Origin: Pontixanthobacter luteolus
GTDB taxonomy: Bacteria; Pseudomonadota; Alphaproteobacteria; Sphingomonadales; Sphingomonadaceae
Reading direction: 5' to 3'
NCBI RefSeq assembly: GCF_009828095.1
Contig: NZ_WTYP01000001.1
Location: 620,001 to 684,000 of the forward strand
DNA: 64,000 nucleotides
This document shows positions 8,295 through 17,184 of the stretch, piece after piece (position 1 is the first letter of the stretch; each line of letters starts with the position of its first letter). The notes beneath the pieces are model-generated. The model saw only the letters and a program-made list of their open reading frames with translations. It made no database searches and was not told the DNA's origin. The position numbers and the translations under genes are program-made.

Positions 8295-9605
8295 TCAGCC
8301 GAACACGCGGCTGAAAATGTGGTCAACTTGCTTGAAGTGATAGTCGAGGTCGAATTTCGCCTCGATTTCCTCATTCGAAAGCGCCGCTGTCACTTCCTCA
8401 TCCGCTTTCAGCAGATCGAGCAAGGCGAGCGCGCCATCCGATTCCCAAACCTTCATCGCGTTGCGTTGAACCAGACGATACGCGTCTTCGCGGCTGACCC
8501 CGGCCTGCGTCAATGCCAGAAGCACGCGCTGCGAATGGATCAGACCGCCCATGCGGTCCATGTTCTTCTGCATCCGCTCAGGATAAATCAGCAGCTTGTC
8601 GATTACCCCGGTCAGCCGCGCGAGCGCAAAATCGAGCGTGATCGTCGCGTCGGGGCCGATGAAACGCTCGACCGAGGAATGCGAGATATCGCGTTCGTGC
8701 CACAGCGCCACGTTTTCGAGCGCCGGCATGGCATAGCCGCGAATCATCCGCGCCTGACCGGTGAGGTTTTCGGTGAGGATCGGGTTGCGCTTGTGCGGCA
8801 TCGCGCTCGAACCTTTCTGGCCGGGTGAGAAATACTCCTCAGCTTCCAGAACTTCAGTGCGTTGCAGATGGCGGACCTCGACCGCGACACGTTCGATCGA
8901 TCCGGCAATTACCGCCAGCGTGGAAAAGAACATTGCGTGCCGGTCGCGCGGGATAACCTGAGTCGATATCGGTTCGATTTCCAGGCCGAGTTTTTCTGCG
9001 ACGTGCGCTTCAACGCTGGGGTCGATATTCGCAAAAGTGCCGACGGCGCCGGATATCGCGCAAGTGGCGATTTCCTCACGCGCGGCGATAAGGCGTTTCT
9101 TGCAGCGATCGAATTCTGCATAGGCCTGCGCCAATTTGAGGCCGAATGTGACCGGTTCTGCATGAATACCGTGGCTGCGGCCGATAGTGGGCGTGTACTT
9201 ATGCTCTTCCGCGCGGCGCTTGATCGCGGCCAGCAGGTGGTCGAGGTCTTCCAGCAGAATGTCGGCAGATCGGGCCAGCTGCACCGCCAGCGTCGTGTCC
9301 AGAACGTCGGAGCTGGTCATGCCCTGATGCATGAAGCGCGCCTCGTCACCGACCTGCTCGGCAACCCAGGTCAGGAATGCGATCACGTCATGCTTGGTGA
9401 CCGCTTCGATGGCATCGATGGCGGGAACGTCGATTTCCGGGTTGGTCGCCCACCAGTCCCACAGGGCCTTGGCGGCGCTCGCCGGGACCACGCCCAGTTC
9501 GCCCAGCTTTTCCGTCGCATGCGCTTCGATCTCGAACCAGATGCGATAGCGGGCCTCTGGCTCCCAGATTGCGGACATTGCAGGGCGGGAATAACGGGGG
9601 ACCAT
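8295..9605 (-). CDS. purB: adenylosuccinate lyase
   Basis: PurB cleaves SAICAR and adenylosuccinate in purine synthesis. The 436-residue protein shows the fumarase/aspartase superfamily signature GSSAMPHKRNP at about residue 263. It also has the histidine region TSSDVLDT and the ISHSSVERF motif. A GGAG ribosome binding site precedes the ATG on the minus strand. Length is canonical. It is separate from the LapA-pyrF unit by about 80 bases. Confidence 0.96.
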   Translation of the reverse strand: MVPRYSRPAMSAIWEPEARYRIWFEIEAHATEKLGELGVVPASAAKALWDWWATNPEIDVPAIDAIEAVTKHDVIAFLTWVAEQVGDEARFMHQGMTSSDVLDTTLAVQLARSADILLEDLDHLLAAIKRRAEEHKYTPTIGRSHGIHAEPVTFGLKLAQAYAEFDRCKKRLIAAREEIATCAISGAVGTFANIDPSVEAHVAEKLGLEIEPISTQVIPRDRHAMFFSTLAVIAGSIERVAVEVRHLQRTEVLEAEEYFSPGQKGSSAMPHKRNPILTENLTGQARMIRGYAMPALENVALWHERDISHSSVERFIGPDATITLDFALARLTGVIDKLLIYPERMQKNMDRMGGLIHSQRVLLALTQAGVSREDAYRLVQRNAMKVWESDGALALLDLLKADEEVTAALSNEEIEAKFDLDYHFKQVDHIFSRVFG

Positions 9606-9711
9606 GATCGACTCCGGTGATGTTGCGGGCAGTTACGCGGCGGCTAAGGCGCGGCATGGCGATTGGCAAGGGGAGCGGGCCTGTTTGCACACGGCAGATC
9701 GTCTGCGCGCC

Positions 9712-10401
9712 TTAAATCAGACCTTTTGCCCTCAGCGAGGTGTGTCCTTCGCGGCCAATAATGACGTGATCATGTACCGTAATGCCCAGCAACCGGCCAG
9801 CCTCCGCAATGCGATTCGTTATCTGGATGTCGGCGCGGCTCGGCTCGGGATTGCCGCTCGGGTGGTTGTGGACCAGTATCAGTGCGGTTGCACCGATATC
9901 GAGCCCGCGGCGGATAACCTCACGCGGATGAATGGCAGCCTCGTCTATCGAACCGTCGCCGACATGATGATCGAGGATCAGGCGGTTCTGTGCGTTCAGG
10001 AACAGCACGCGCACCCGCTCCACCGTCAGATGCGCCATGTCGATGGTCAGGTAATCGAGCAGTGCCTGCCAGCTTCCCAGCACGGGTTTCTGGGACACCT
10101 CGTTGCGGGCCATCCGCCGCGCCGCCAGAGCCACGCTCTTCAACGCGGCAGCGCTTGTTTCGCCTACGCCTTTGACGTTCTGCAATGCCCCCGCATCGGC
10201 GTTGAGCACGCCAGATAGCGATCCGAACCGATCGATCAGCGCCTTGGCCACCGGCTTGGTATCGCCTTGCTTGATCGCAGCGAACAGCAAATATTCGAGC
10301 ACTTCGTAATCGGCGAGCGCTTCTGCGCCCCCTTCAAGCATCCGTTTTCGCAGACGGCTCCGATGGCCCGCAGCGCCATGTTTTCCTGCGTTTTCGCTCA
10401 T
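9712..10401 (-). CDS. radC: RadC family JAB1/MPN protein
   Basis: RadC family proteins carry a JAMM metal site and are historically annotated as DNA repair proteins; their biochemical role is not established. With the start at MSENAGKHG the protein has 229 residues. An N-terminal helix-hairpin-helix-like part (LQNVKGVGETSAAAL) precedes the JAMM motif HNHPSGNPEPSRAD (H178, H180, D191). An alternative ATG at 10434 adds 11 residues and cannot be excluded. The gene is divergent from the ydbH-like gene. Confidence 0.88.
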   Translation of the reverse strand: MSENAGKHGAAGHRSRLRKRMLEGGAEALADYEVLEYLLFAAIKQGDTKPVAKALIDRFGSLSGVLNADAGALQNVKGVGETSAAALKSVALAARRMARNEVSQKPVLGSWQALLDYLTIDMAHLTVERVRVLFLNAQNRLILDHHVGDGSIDEAAIHPREVIRRGLDIGATALILVHNHPSGNPEPSRADIQITNRIAEAGRLLGITVHDHVIIGREGHTSLRAKGLI

Positions 10402-10476
10402 TTGCGGGCCATTCCACCTTTCAAGTGCTGCCATGCTGCATTGCCTTTGCAGTCGCTTGCGCGCAAGTAGCAAGCA

Positions 10477-13400
10477 ATGCCGCAGCTCCCCGAACAGGAA
10501 ACTGATACGCAAGACGACACGGCTATGGACAAGCCGCGAAATCTGCTGCGTAAAATCGCTGCGATTGCACTGGTTATCCTACTTGTGGTGGTCGGGTATA
10601 CGTGGACGGTGCGCGAACAGATTGCGCGTGACCTGATTGCCGAACAACTCGCAGGGATCGGGGTGCCAGCGACCTACGATGTGACGGAAATCTCGCCCGA
10701 GCGGCAGGTCCTGACAAACATAGTGGTCGGCGATCCCGCGCGGCCCGACCTCACCATCGAACGTGCCGAAATAACCTTGTCCTATGGGCTGGGCGTTCCG
10801 GAAATCGGCCGGATTACACTGGTCAGACCGCGCCTCTACGGATCGTACACCGACGGAGAGCTCTCGCTCGGCAGCCTCGATCCGGTCATCTTCGCCGAAT
10901 CGGAAGAACCAACGGGTCTGCCAGCCTGGGATATTGATCTGATTGACGGGCGGGCACTGTTCGAAACCGATTTTGGCCCGGTCGGCGTGAAGGCTGAGGG
11001 GCAGGGGCAGCTGGATAACGGGTTCACCGGCATGATCGCCGCCATCGCTCCGCAGGCTGATATCGCCGGGTGCAGGGTTGCGCGTGCAACCGTCTACGGC
11101 GACCTGACGACCACCAGCGGCAGGCTAACCTTGTCGGGGCCGGTGCGAACAGCTGCTCTGAATTGTCCTGAATATTCCGGGAGAATCAAGGATGTGTCCA
11201 TCGCCACGGATATTACGTTTGATGCAGATATGGCCGGTTTCGATGCCGATGCCTCAATTGCGGCAGGTGCCTTTGCAGGGCCGGGTATAGCCGCAGCCGG
11301 GATCGCGGGCCCGCTGACCGTCGCCGTGCGGGACGGGACGATCAATTCGCGTTTTAATCTCGCTGCAAGATCTGTCGCAAACTCCAATGTCCGCGCCGGT
11401 GAATTTTCGCTGGAAGGCGGGCTGCGCGGACGTGATCAATTCGCGTCGCTGGATCTTGATGCAGAATTGTCGGGTTCGCAGATAAATATCGGCCGCGGAT
11501 TCACCGCTACCTTGGCAGAATATGAAAAATCCGCCGAAGGAACCCTGGCGGCTCCCTTGCTGGCGAAAATTCGTTCTGCCCTTGGCCGAAAACTCGTCGA
11601 TTCCAGCTTCACTGCTGCGATCAACGCACGCAAAACTGGCGATATCATTTCGTTGTCTTTGCCGCAGGGGTCGGTGCAGGGTAGATACGGTGAAACTCTC
11701 TTGTCGGTCAGCCAGGTGCAGATCGCCAGCACGGCAGAGCGCACGCCGCGCATGTCAGGTAATTTCCGCTTCGGTGGCGGCGAATTGCCGGCTCTGGTCG
11801 GGCGTATGGAGCAGGCAAATGGACGGTCCATTTTTCGCCTGAAGATGGCCGAGTATTCGGCGCAGGGAAGCTCGCTTGCCATACCTGAACTGGTGGCAAC
11901 GCAGGATCGCAGCGGGGCACTCGGATTTTCCGGTAGCGTGCAGGCGACTGGTCCATTGCCAGGCGGGGAAGTGCGCGGCCTGCGTTTGCCGGTTAGCGGA
12001 AGCTGGAGCTCTGCGGGCGGCTTGTCCCTCTGGCGGGGGTGCACGCAGATCGGCTTCGATACGCTCGCGTTCGCCAATCTCGAGCTGAGAGGACAACAGA
12101 TCGCGCTTTGCCCGGCGAGTGGCAGGCCGATTGTCAGCTACGGCACCAACGGTCTTAATTTCGCCGCCGGTGCTCCGTCATTGAATATAGCGGGCACGCT
12201 TGCCGGCACAGAGATTCGCATTTCGAGCGGCGCAGCAGGATTCGCTTATCCCGGCGCGGCATCTGTAAAAGATCTGTTGGTGTCGCTCGGTCCGCAGCAG
12301 GAGGAAAACAGGTTCGCAATTTCCGAGCTGAAGGCCGTGTTGGGCGAGGATATAACAGGGTCGTTCTCAGGGGCCGAAATTGCGTTGTTTGCGGTACCGC
12401 TCGATCTGAAAGACACCACAGGGGAATGGTCTTACGCGGGCGGTGTATTCGAAATTGGCGGCGCTTCATTCGAATTGGTCGACCGGTCCGAAGAACCCCG
12501 GTTCAACCCGCTCATGGCGCGGGATGCGAAGCTTTCGCTGGAAGACAGCGTTATTCTGGCCGACGCGCTGCTGCGCTATCCAGGCAATGAGAGCGAAGTT
12601 GCCGAAGTCTCGATCCAGCACGACCTGACTACCAGCACCGGTTTTGCCGATCTGCATGTGCCCGGCGTGCTGTTCGACGAAGAATTGCAGCCCGTCGATC
12701 TGACTCCGCTGGCGCTTGGTGTGATTGCCAATGCCAGGGGCAGCATCGCCGGCACCGGACGGATTGACTGGAATTCGGACGCAGTGACCAGCTCCGGCCG
12801 TTTCTCTTCCGAATCGCTCGATTTTGCGGCCGCGTTTGGCCCCGTCACAGGCGCGGCTGGAACGGTTGAGTTCATCGATTTGCTCAGCCTAACTACCGCC
12901 CCTGATCAGAAAGTGCGGGTGGCCGCGATCAATCCAGGCATCGAGGTGAATGACGGAGTGATCGGTTTCAGCTTGCGTGATGGCCAGTATCTGGGCGTGA
13001 CGGGCGGCGAATGGCCGTTCATGGGCGGCACGCTGACCTTGCGCCCCGTCGACCTCAATTTCGGGGTCGCGGAACGCAGGCGATACGTACTCGAAGTGGA
13101 TGGGCTGGAAGCGGCTTTGTTTGTCGAGAACCTCGAACTCGGCAACCTCGCCGCAACCGGCACTTTCGACGGGCAATTGCCGCTGGAATTCGACGAACTG
13201 GGCTTTGGCGAAATCAAAGGCGGCCTGCTTGTAGCGCGCGCGCCCGGCGGTAACATTTCGTATGTTGGCGAACTGACCTATGAAGACCTGTCAGCCTTCG
13301 CGAATTACGCCTTCGAAACGCTGAAGAGTCTCGATTACGACGATATGCGGATCGAGATGGACGGCCCACTGACCGGCGATATTGTCACCCGTATCCGGTT

Positions 13401-13755
13401 CGACGGCGTGCGGCAGGGTGCAGGGACCAAACAAAATTTCATCACCCGCCAGATCGCCGATCTGCCGATACGCTTCAACGTGAACATCCGCGCTCCGTTC
13501 TACAAACTGGTGACCACGCTGAAATCGATTTACGACCCGTCCACCGTGCGCGATCCCCGCGAACTGGGCCTGCTGGAAGATGACGGGAAACGTTTCATTC
13601 CTGCGGGGGCACCTCTGCAACCGGCAGAGCCTGTCTTGCCGCCGCCGATCAATCCGGTGCTGCAAGACCGGGCGATCAAACCAGACGACATATCAGACAA
13701 CGCACTGGGCGATGAAGAGCCCATTCAGACATCAGACAGCGAGGATGTGCCATGA
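10477..13755 (+). CDS. ydbH: YdbH-like AsmA-superfamily intermembrane lipid-transport protein
   Basis: This 1092-residue protein has one N-terminal transmembrane helix (around residues 26-43). A very long periplasmic region follows, built of beta-rich repeats, with an acidic, proline-rich tail. This architecture is typical of AsmA-like proteins (YhdP, TamB, YdbH), which form hydrophobic grooves carrying phospholipids to the outer membrane. The next two genes encode a YnbE-like lipoprotein and a YdbL-like protein, the known partners of YdbH, which makes this assignment firmer than length alone. A downstream ATG at 10525 (MDKPRNLLRK) is an equally good start. The stop overlaps the ynbE start. 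Confidence 0.85.
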   Translation: MPQLPEQETDTQDDTAMDKPRNLLRKIAAIALVILLVVVGYTWTVREQIARDLIAEQLAGIGVPATYDVTEISPERQVLTNIVVGDPARPDLTIERAEITLSYGLGVPEIGRITLVRPRLYGSYTDGELSLGSLDPVIFAESEEPTGLPAWDIDLIDGRALFETDFGPVGVKAEGQGQLDNGFTGMIAAIAPQADIAGCRVARATVYGDLTTTSGRLTLSGPVRTAALNCPEYSGRIKDVSIATDITFDADMAGFDADASIAAGAFAGPGIAAAGIAGPLTVAVRDGTINSRFNLAARSVANSNVRAGEFSLEGGLRGRDQFASLDLDAELSGSQINIGRGFTATLAEYEKSAEGTLAAPLLAKIRSALGRKLVDSSFTAAINARKTGDIISLSLPQGSVQGRYGETLLSVSQVQIASTAERTPRMSGNFRFGGGELPALVGRMEQANGRSIFRLKMAEYSAQGSSLAIPELVATQDRSGALGFSGSVQATGPLPGGEVRGLRLPVSGSWSSAGGLSLWRGCTQIGFDTLAFANLELRGQQIALCPASGRPIVSYGTNGLNFAAGAPSLNIAGTLAGTEIRISSGAAGFAYPGAASVKDLLVSLGPQQEENRFAISELKAVLGEDITGSFSGAEIALFAVPLDLKDTTGEWSYAGGVFEIGGASFELVDRSEEPRFNPLMARDAKLSLEDSVILADALLRYPGNESEVAEVSIQHDLTTSTGFADLHVPGVLFDEELQPVDLTPLALGVIANARGSIAGTGRIDWNSDAVTSSGRFSSESLDFAAAFGPVTGAAGTVEFIDLLSLTTAPDQKVRVAAINPGIEVNDGVIGFSLRDGQYLGVTGGEWPFMGGTLTLRPVDLNFGVAERRRYVLEVDGLEAALFVENLELGNLAATGTFDGQLPLEFDELGFGEIKGGLLVARAPGGNISYVGELTYEDLSAFANYAFETLKSLDYDDMRIEMDGPLTGDIVTRIRFDGVRQGAGTKQNFITRQIADLPIRFNVNIRAPFYKLVTTLKSIYDPSTVRDPRELGLLEDDGKRFIPAGAPLQPAEPVLPPPINPVLQDRAIKPDDISDNALGDEEPIQTSDSEDVP

Positions 13756-14012
13756 CGCATTGTAAATTGACCTTGTCCGGCGCGGCTGCGACACACTGCG
13801 TCATGCAGTATAAGCGCAGAGCAGGGGCAAGGGGCCGCATCGGTGCGGCGATATTGTTGGCGGGTTCGATCCTGCTGGGAGGGTGCATCAATGTGAATGC
13901 CCCGTCCGAGCCGATCGTAATCGAACTCAACATCAATATCCGGCAGGAAGTAATTTATCGACTGGCGGAAGATGCCAGCAACACGATTGAAGAGAATGCG
14001 GATATTTTCTGA
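13752..14012 (+). CDS. ynbE: YnbE-like outer-membrane lipoprotein
   Basis: This 86-residue protein has a lipobox LLGGC with C44 as the predicted lipidated residue. A short mature part ends in IVIELNINIRQEVIYRL, typical of YnbE. In E. coli, YnbE interacts with the C-terminal end of YdbH to complete an envelope-spanning bridge. The ATG overlaps the ydbH stop and has a GAGGA site 6 bases upstream. A second ATG at 13803 would give a more usual 27-residue signal peptide and remains possible. The mature protein is the same either way. Confidence 0.82.
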   Translation: MTHCKLTLSGAAATHCVMQYKRRAGARGRIGAAILLAGSILLGGCINVNAPSEPIVIELNINIRQEVIYRLAEDASNTIEENADIF

Positions 14013-14039
14013 TAAGATCCGCAGCACAAGGATGAGCAA

Positions 14040-14420
14040 ATGAAGAAGTCAGTTTCTATCGCAATTGCAGCTGCCCTGGCACTGGGCGGCATCGCGGGAA
14101 CGGCTTACGCCCAGCGCGATCCGGCCTATGCTTCGGCGCGCGCTTCTGGCCAGATTGGCGAAAAAATGGATGGCTACCTCGGCATCGTGGGCGGCTCCAA
14201 TCCCGCGCTGGAAGCGATGGTGAAAGATATCAACATCAAACGCCGCGCGGTCTATGCGGAGAAGGCGCAGGCCGCCAACGCAACGCTGGAGGAATATGCC
14301 CTGACCGCAGGCTGTCTTGCGATCGCGCGGACGGTTCCGGGGGAAAAATATCAGGCACCTGACGGAACGTGGCAAACCCGCACCAGCGCACCGCCGCTGC
14401 GCGACAGCCGCTGCCCGTAA
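14040..14420 (+). CDS. ydbL: YdbL-like periplasmic protein (DUF1318)
   Basis: This 126-residue protein has a signal peptide (MKKSVSIAIAAALALG) with cleavage after AYA. The conserved core includes RASGQIGEKMDGYLG and VKDINIKRRAVYAEKA, characteristic of YdbL/DUF1318. In the E. coli system YdbL modulates the YdbH-YnbE bridge in the periplasm. An AAGGA ribosome binding site lies 7 bases before the ATG. It is third in the operon, 27 bases after ynbE. A cysteine pair (C near residue 92 and the penultimate C) could form a disulfide. Confidence 0.83.
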   Translation: MKKSVSIAIAAALALGGIAGTAYAQRDPAYASARASGQIGEKMDGYLGIVGGSNPALEAMVKDINIKRRAVYAEKAQAANATLEEYALTAGCLAIARTVPGEKYQAPDGTWQTRTSAPPLRDSRCP

Positions 14421-14500
14421 GCCCGTATCGGGGCGCGATGTCCAAAAACCTGACATAATCGACCGATTGGGACCCCACACCGGTTGACTCGATTATACCC

Positions 14501-14539
14501 CCCGCCTAAGGGGGCCTCGCCCTTGGCGGGCAGCTTTTT
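14501..14539 (+). terminator. candidate Rho-independent terminator after ydbL
   Basis: CCCGCCTAAGGG pairs with CCCTTGGCGGG, with one unpaired base, and is followed by CAGCTTTTT. The hairpin lies between ydbL and atpI, so it probably ends the ydbH-ynbE-ydbL transcript. The four bases between stem and T run weaken the case a little. It could also act as an attenuator ahead of the atp genes. Confidence 0.65.
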
Positions 14540-14574
14540 GCCCGTGCCGCGCAACCTCAATTAAGGAGCAAGGC

Positions 14575-14910
14575 ATGAGCGACGAGAAGCCCGTACGGGA
14601 ACCCATCGCCGAGGATGCGCGCATTGATGCGCTCGAAGCGCGGTTAAAAGCCGCGAGAGAGCGTGAAAATGAACGCAACCGGCCGCAGCAATCGGGCACC
14701 GATGCGAATTATCGCAGTGGAAACCGGGTGCTTGCGGATTTGCTTGGTGGGATTCTCGGCGGTTTGGTGATTGGCGGAACCATTGATTATTTCGCCGGAT
14801 CATCGCCCTGGGGTCTGTTGGTGGGGTTGTTCCTCGGAATAGCCGTCGCCTTCAGGAACATTTTCCGAATGGCGAACACGCAATCGGACGACGCGCCCAA
14901 GGGCGACTGA
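14575..14910 (+). CDS. atpI: ATP synthase accessory protein I
   Basis: This 111-residue protein has a charged N-terminal half (ARLKAARERENERNR) and two transmembrane helices (about 53-71 and 79-95). The glycine-rich LLGGILGGLVIGGTIDYFAG is characteristic of the AtpI/AtpQ family found ahead of atpB in alphaproteobacteria. AtpI helps c-ring assembly and Mg transport in other species. A TAAGGAG ribosome binding site precedes the ATG. It leads the F0 operon. Confidence 0.88.
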   Translation: MSDEKPVREPIAEDARIDALEARLKAARERENERNRPQQSGTDANYRSGNRVLADLLGGILGGLVIGGTIDYFAGSSPWGLLVGLFLGIAVAFRNIFRMANTQSDDAPKGD

Positions 14911-14954
14911 GTTCGAGAAGCTAGTGTTCTTTTACGCGTAGGGACGTTTCAGAC

Positions 14955-15743
14955 GTGGCAGCCGAAGAAGGCAAAGTCGATCCGATGCACCAGTTCACCA
15001 TCGAACCCTTGTTGGGTTCGAATGGCTGGGAGCTCGCAGGATTCAATATCGCGTTTACCAACAGCGCGATGTGGATGGCGATCACAACTGTCCTGCTGAC
15101 GATTTTCGTCGCGGGCGGCATGAAGCGCGAGCTGGTGCCTGGGCGCTGGCAGATGATGGTGGAAACCTTCACCGGCTTCATCGACGACATGCTGGAAGCG
15201 AATATCGGCAAGGCCGGGCGCAAATACGTGCCCTATATCTTCTCGCTGTTCATGTTCATCCTGTTCGCGAACATTCTGGGTCTTCTTCCGCTGGGCGTGA
15301 TCGGTCTTCACCCGTTCACCTTCACCAGCCACTTCACCGTGACCGGCGTTCTCGCCATTATCAGCTTCGCGATCGTTCTGGTCGTTGGATTCTGGAAGCA
15401 CGGTCTCAAGTTTTTCACCCTGTTTGTGCCGCACGGTACGCCGCTGGCGATGATCCCGGTCATTTTCCCGATCGAGCTGATCTCGTTCCTCGTGCGTCCG
15501 TTCAGCCTTGCGCTGCGTCTGTTCGTTGCGATGATGGCTGGCCACGTTCTCCTGAAAGTCCTGTCGAGCTTCGTGATCGACGGAACCAACGCCGGTGCAG
15601 GCTTTGCCGCTCTGGTTGGCGTGCCGAGCTTCATTCTGATGGTCGGCATCAGCGCGCTGGAAATTCTGGTCGCTGGCATTCAGGCCTACGTTTTTGCGCT
15701 GTTGACGTCGCTGTACATCAATGACGCTGAAAATCTTCACTAA
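14955..15743 (+). CDS. atpB: ATP synthase F0 subunit a
   Basis: Subunit a forms the proton half-channels against the c-ring. The 262-residue protein is highly hydrophobic, with five or six helices. The essential arginine is R188 in LALRLFVAMMAGH. Translation starts at GTG 14955 (MAAEEGKVDPMHQF); no closer ATG preserves the N-terminus. It lies 44 bases after atpI and is followed by atpE, the standard alphaproteobacterial order. Confidence 0.96.
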   Translation: MAAEEGKVDPMHQFTIEPLLGSNGWELAGFNIAFTNSAMWMAITTVLLTIFVAGGMKRELVPGRWQMMVETFTGFIDDMLEANIGKAGRKYVPYIFSLFMFILFANILGLLPLGVIGLHPFTFTSHFTVTGVLAIISFAIVLVVGFWKHGLKFFTLFVPHGTPLAMIPVIFPIELISFLVRPFSLALRLFVAMMAGHVLLKVLSSFVIDGTNAGAGFAALVGVPSFILMVGISALEILVAGIQAYVFALLTSLYINDAENLH

Positions 15744-15785
15744 GTTACTGATCAACTTTTAGAAATTTACCTAAGGAGCAATACA

Positions 15786-16013
15786 ATGGAAGCAGAAGCA
15801 GCAAAGCTCGTTGGCGCGGGTCTCGCAGCTATCGGTGCCGGCATGGCCGCTATCGGTGTGGGTAACGTATTCGGCTCGTTCCTTGAGAGCGCGCTTCGTA
15901 ACCCTGGCGCAGCAGACGGCCAGCAGGGCCGCCTGTTCATCGGCTTCGCCGCAGCTGAGCTTCTCGGCCTGCTGGCGTTCGTCGTCGCGATGATCCTGAT
16001 CTTCGTCGCCTAA
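15786..16013 (+). CDS. atpE: ATP synthase F0 subunit c
   Basis: This 75-residue hairpin membrane protein forms the rotor ring. The proton-binding carboxylate is E58 in FAAAELLGLL and the polar loop is RNP at 38-40. The first helix is GAGLAAIGAGMAAIGVG. AAGGAG lies just upstream of the ATG. A GC-rich hairpin follows the stop and separates it from the b subunit genes. Confidence 0.97.
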   Translation: MEAEAAKLVGAGLAAIGAGMAAIGVGNVFGSFLESALRNPGAADGQQGRLFIGFAAAELLGLLAFVVAMILIFVA

Positions 16014-16026
16014 CATATCAATCGGT

Positions 16027-16057
16027 GGGCGGGGACGGCCAAGGCCTGTTCCCGCCC
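16027..16057 (+). other. intra-operon hairpin between atpE and atpF'
   Basis: GGGCGGGGA pairs with TTCCCGCCC (one G-T pair) around a 13-base loop containing a smaller GGCC self-complementary part. The bases after it hold only a weak T stretch (ATTGTTTCTA). It may be a partial terminator or an RNA-stabilising element that raises atpE mRNA relative to downstream genes, as the c subunit is needed in excess. The function is inferred. Confidence 0.5.
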
Positions 16058-16106
16058 GCGATTGTTTCTATTCGTCGACACCTTTTAAGCGTCGGGACCT
16101 GATCCA

Positions 16107-16601
16107 ATGCCCCAGATAGCGCAAATCATGGAAACCTATTCCAGCCAGATTTTCTGGCTGCTGGTGACCTTTGGTTTTGTCTTCTTCGTCGTAGGTCGCG
16201 GTATGGTTCCGCGGGTTATGGACACTGTATCCCAGCGTGACAGCCAGATTGCTGGCGATCTCGCTGCAGCTCAGGCTGCTCGTGACAAGGCCGATGATGA
16301 AGAAGAAGCCTGGCGCAAGCGTGAGAATGAAAATCGCGCTCAGGCCCAGGCGGTAATTGCCAAGGCGAAAGCCGATGCTGCTGCTAAGAGCGAGAAAAAG
16401 CTCGCGGCTGCACAGAAGCGTATCGATACGAAGCTTGAGAAAGCCGATGTCGAGATCGCCGAAGCGCGCTATGCCGCAATGACCGAAGTCGAGAGTGTGG
16501 CTGCAGAAGCCGCTCAGGACATCGTCAAGCAGCTCGCCGGCGTCAAAGTGACTGCAGCCAATGCCAAGTCGGCAGTCAAGAAGGCTATGACCAATGTCTA
16601 A
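16107..16601 (+). CDS. atpF': ATP synthase F0 subunit b'
   Basis: This 164-residue peripheral-stalk subunit has one N-terminal transmembrane helix (about residues 12-30, IFWLLVTFGFVFFVVGRG). A long Ala/Lys/Glu-rich coiled coil follows. The sequence SSQIFWLLVTF and its place before a second b-type gene identify it as b'. Photosynthetic and alphaproteobacterial enzymes use a b/b' heterodimer. The stop overlaps the next start by 8 bases. Confidence 0.92.
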   Translation: MPQIAQIMETYSSQIFWLLVTFGFVFFVVGRGMVPRVMDTVSQRDSQIAGDLAAAQAARDKADDEEEAWRKRENENRAQAQAVIAKAKADAAAKSEKKLAAAQKRIDTKLEKADVEIAEARYAAMTEVESVAAEAAQDIVKQLAGVKVTAANAKSAVKKAMTNV

Positions 16602-17127
16602 TGCACCCGAAGTCTTCACCACGGTCGATATTCCAGAGTCGTTGGGTCCGACGCTGTGGGGCATGGAACCGTACCAGATCGTTTCGATCTCTATGCTGGT
16701 CCTGATCCTGGTGATGGTGTGGAAGAAAGTCCCGGGTATGATTACCGGCGGGCTGGATGCCAAGATCGCCGCAATCCGTGAGCAGCTGGACGAAGCCAAG
16801 AAGCTGCGCGCTGAAGCAGAAGCGCTTCGCAACGAATATTCGGCCAAGATCGCCAATGCTGAGAAAGACGCAGAAGCGATGATGGAGAACGCTCAGAAAG
16901 AAGCGGACTCGATCATGGACAAGGCCGAGCAGGACAGCAAGGCAATGGTGGAGCGGCGCAAGAAAATGGCGGAAGACAAGATCGCTGCCGCAGAGCGTGA
17001 CGCTGTCGATGACGTGCGCAACAGCGCTGCCATGGCCGCGACCGCTGCTGCACGGGAGCTGATTGCCAAGAAGCATGACGCAGACGCTGATAGCAAGCTT
17101 GCGGACCAGGTCATCGCTGGTATCTAA
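16594..17127 (+). CDS. atpF: ATP synthase F0 subunit b
   Basis: This 177-residue protein is the second peripheral-stalk subunit. It has a short N-terminal region, one transmembrane helix (about 27-45, IVSISMLVLILVMVWKKVPG) and a long coiled coil rich in Ala, Glu and Lys. It is last in the F0 operon and is followed by a strong terminator. The F1 genes (delta, alpha, gamma, beta, epsilon) are not in the window, in keeping with the split F0/F1 operons of alphaproteobacteria. Confidence 0.94.
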   Translation: MSNAPEVFTTVDIPESLGPTLWGMEPYQIVSISMLVLILVMVWKKVPGMITGGLDAKIAAIREQLDEAKKLRAEAEALRNEYSAKIANAEKDAEAMMENAQKEADSIMDKAEQDSKAMVERRKKMAEDKIAAAERDAVDDVRNSAAMAATAAARELIAKKHDADADSKLADQVIAGI

Positions 17128-17150
17128 CTGGCAAGACTAAGTGTCGACGA

Positions 17151-17181
17151 AAAAAGGCGGCCTCTCGGGGCCGCCTTTTTT
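17151..17181 (+). terminator. Rho-independent terminator of the F0 operon
   Basis: AAAAAGGCGGCC pairs with GGCCGCCTTTTT around a short loop, and a T run follows. The A and T tracts make it bidirectional, so it can also serve the convergent quinone oxidoreductase gene that ends at 17185. Confidence 0.92.
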
Positions 17182-17184
17182 GTG

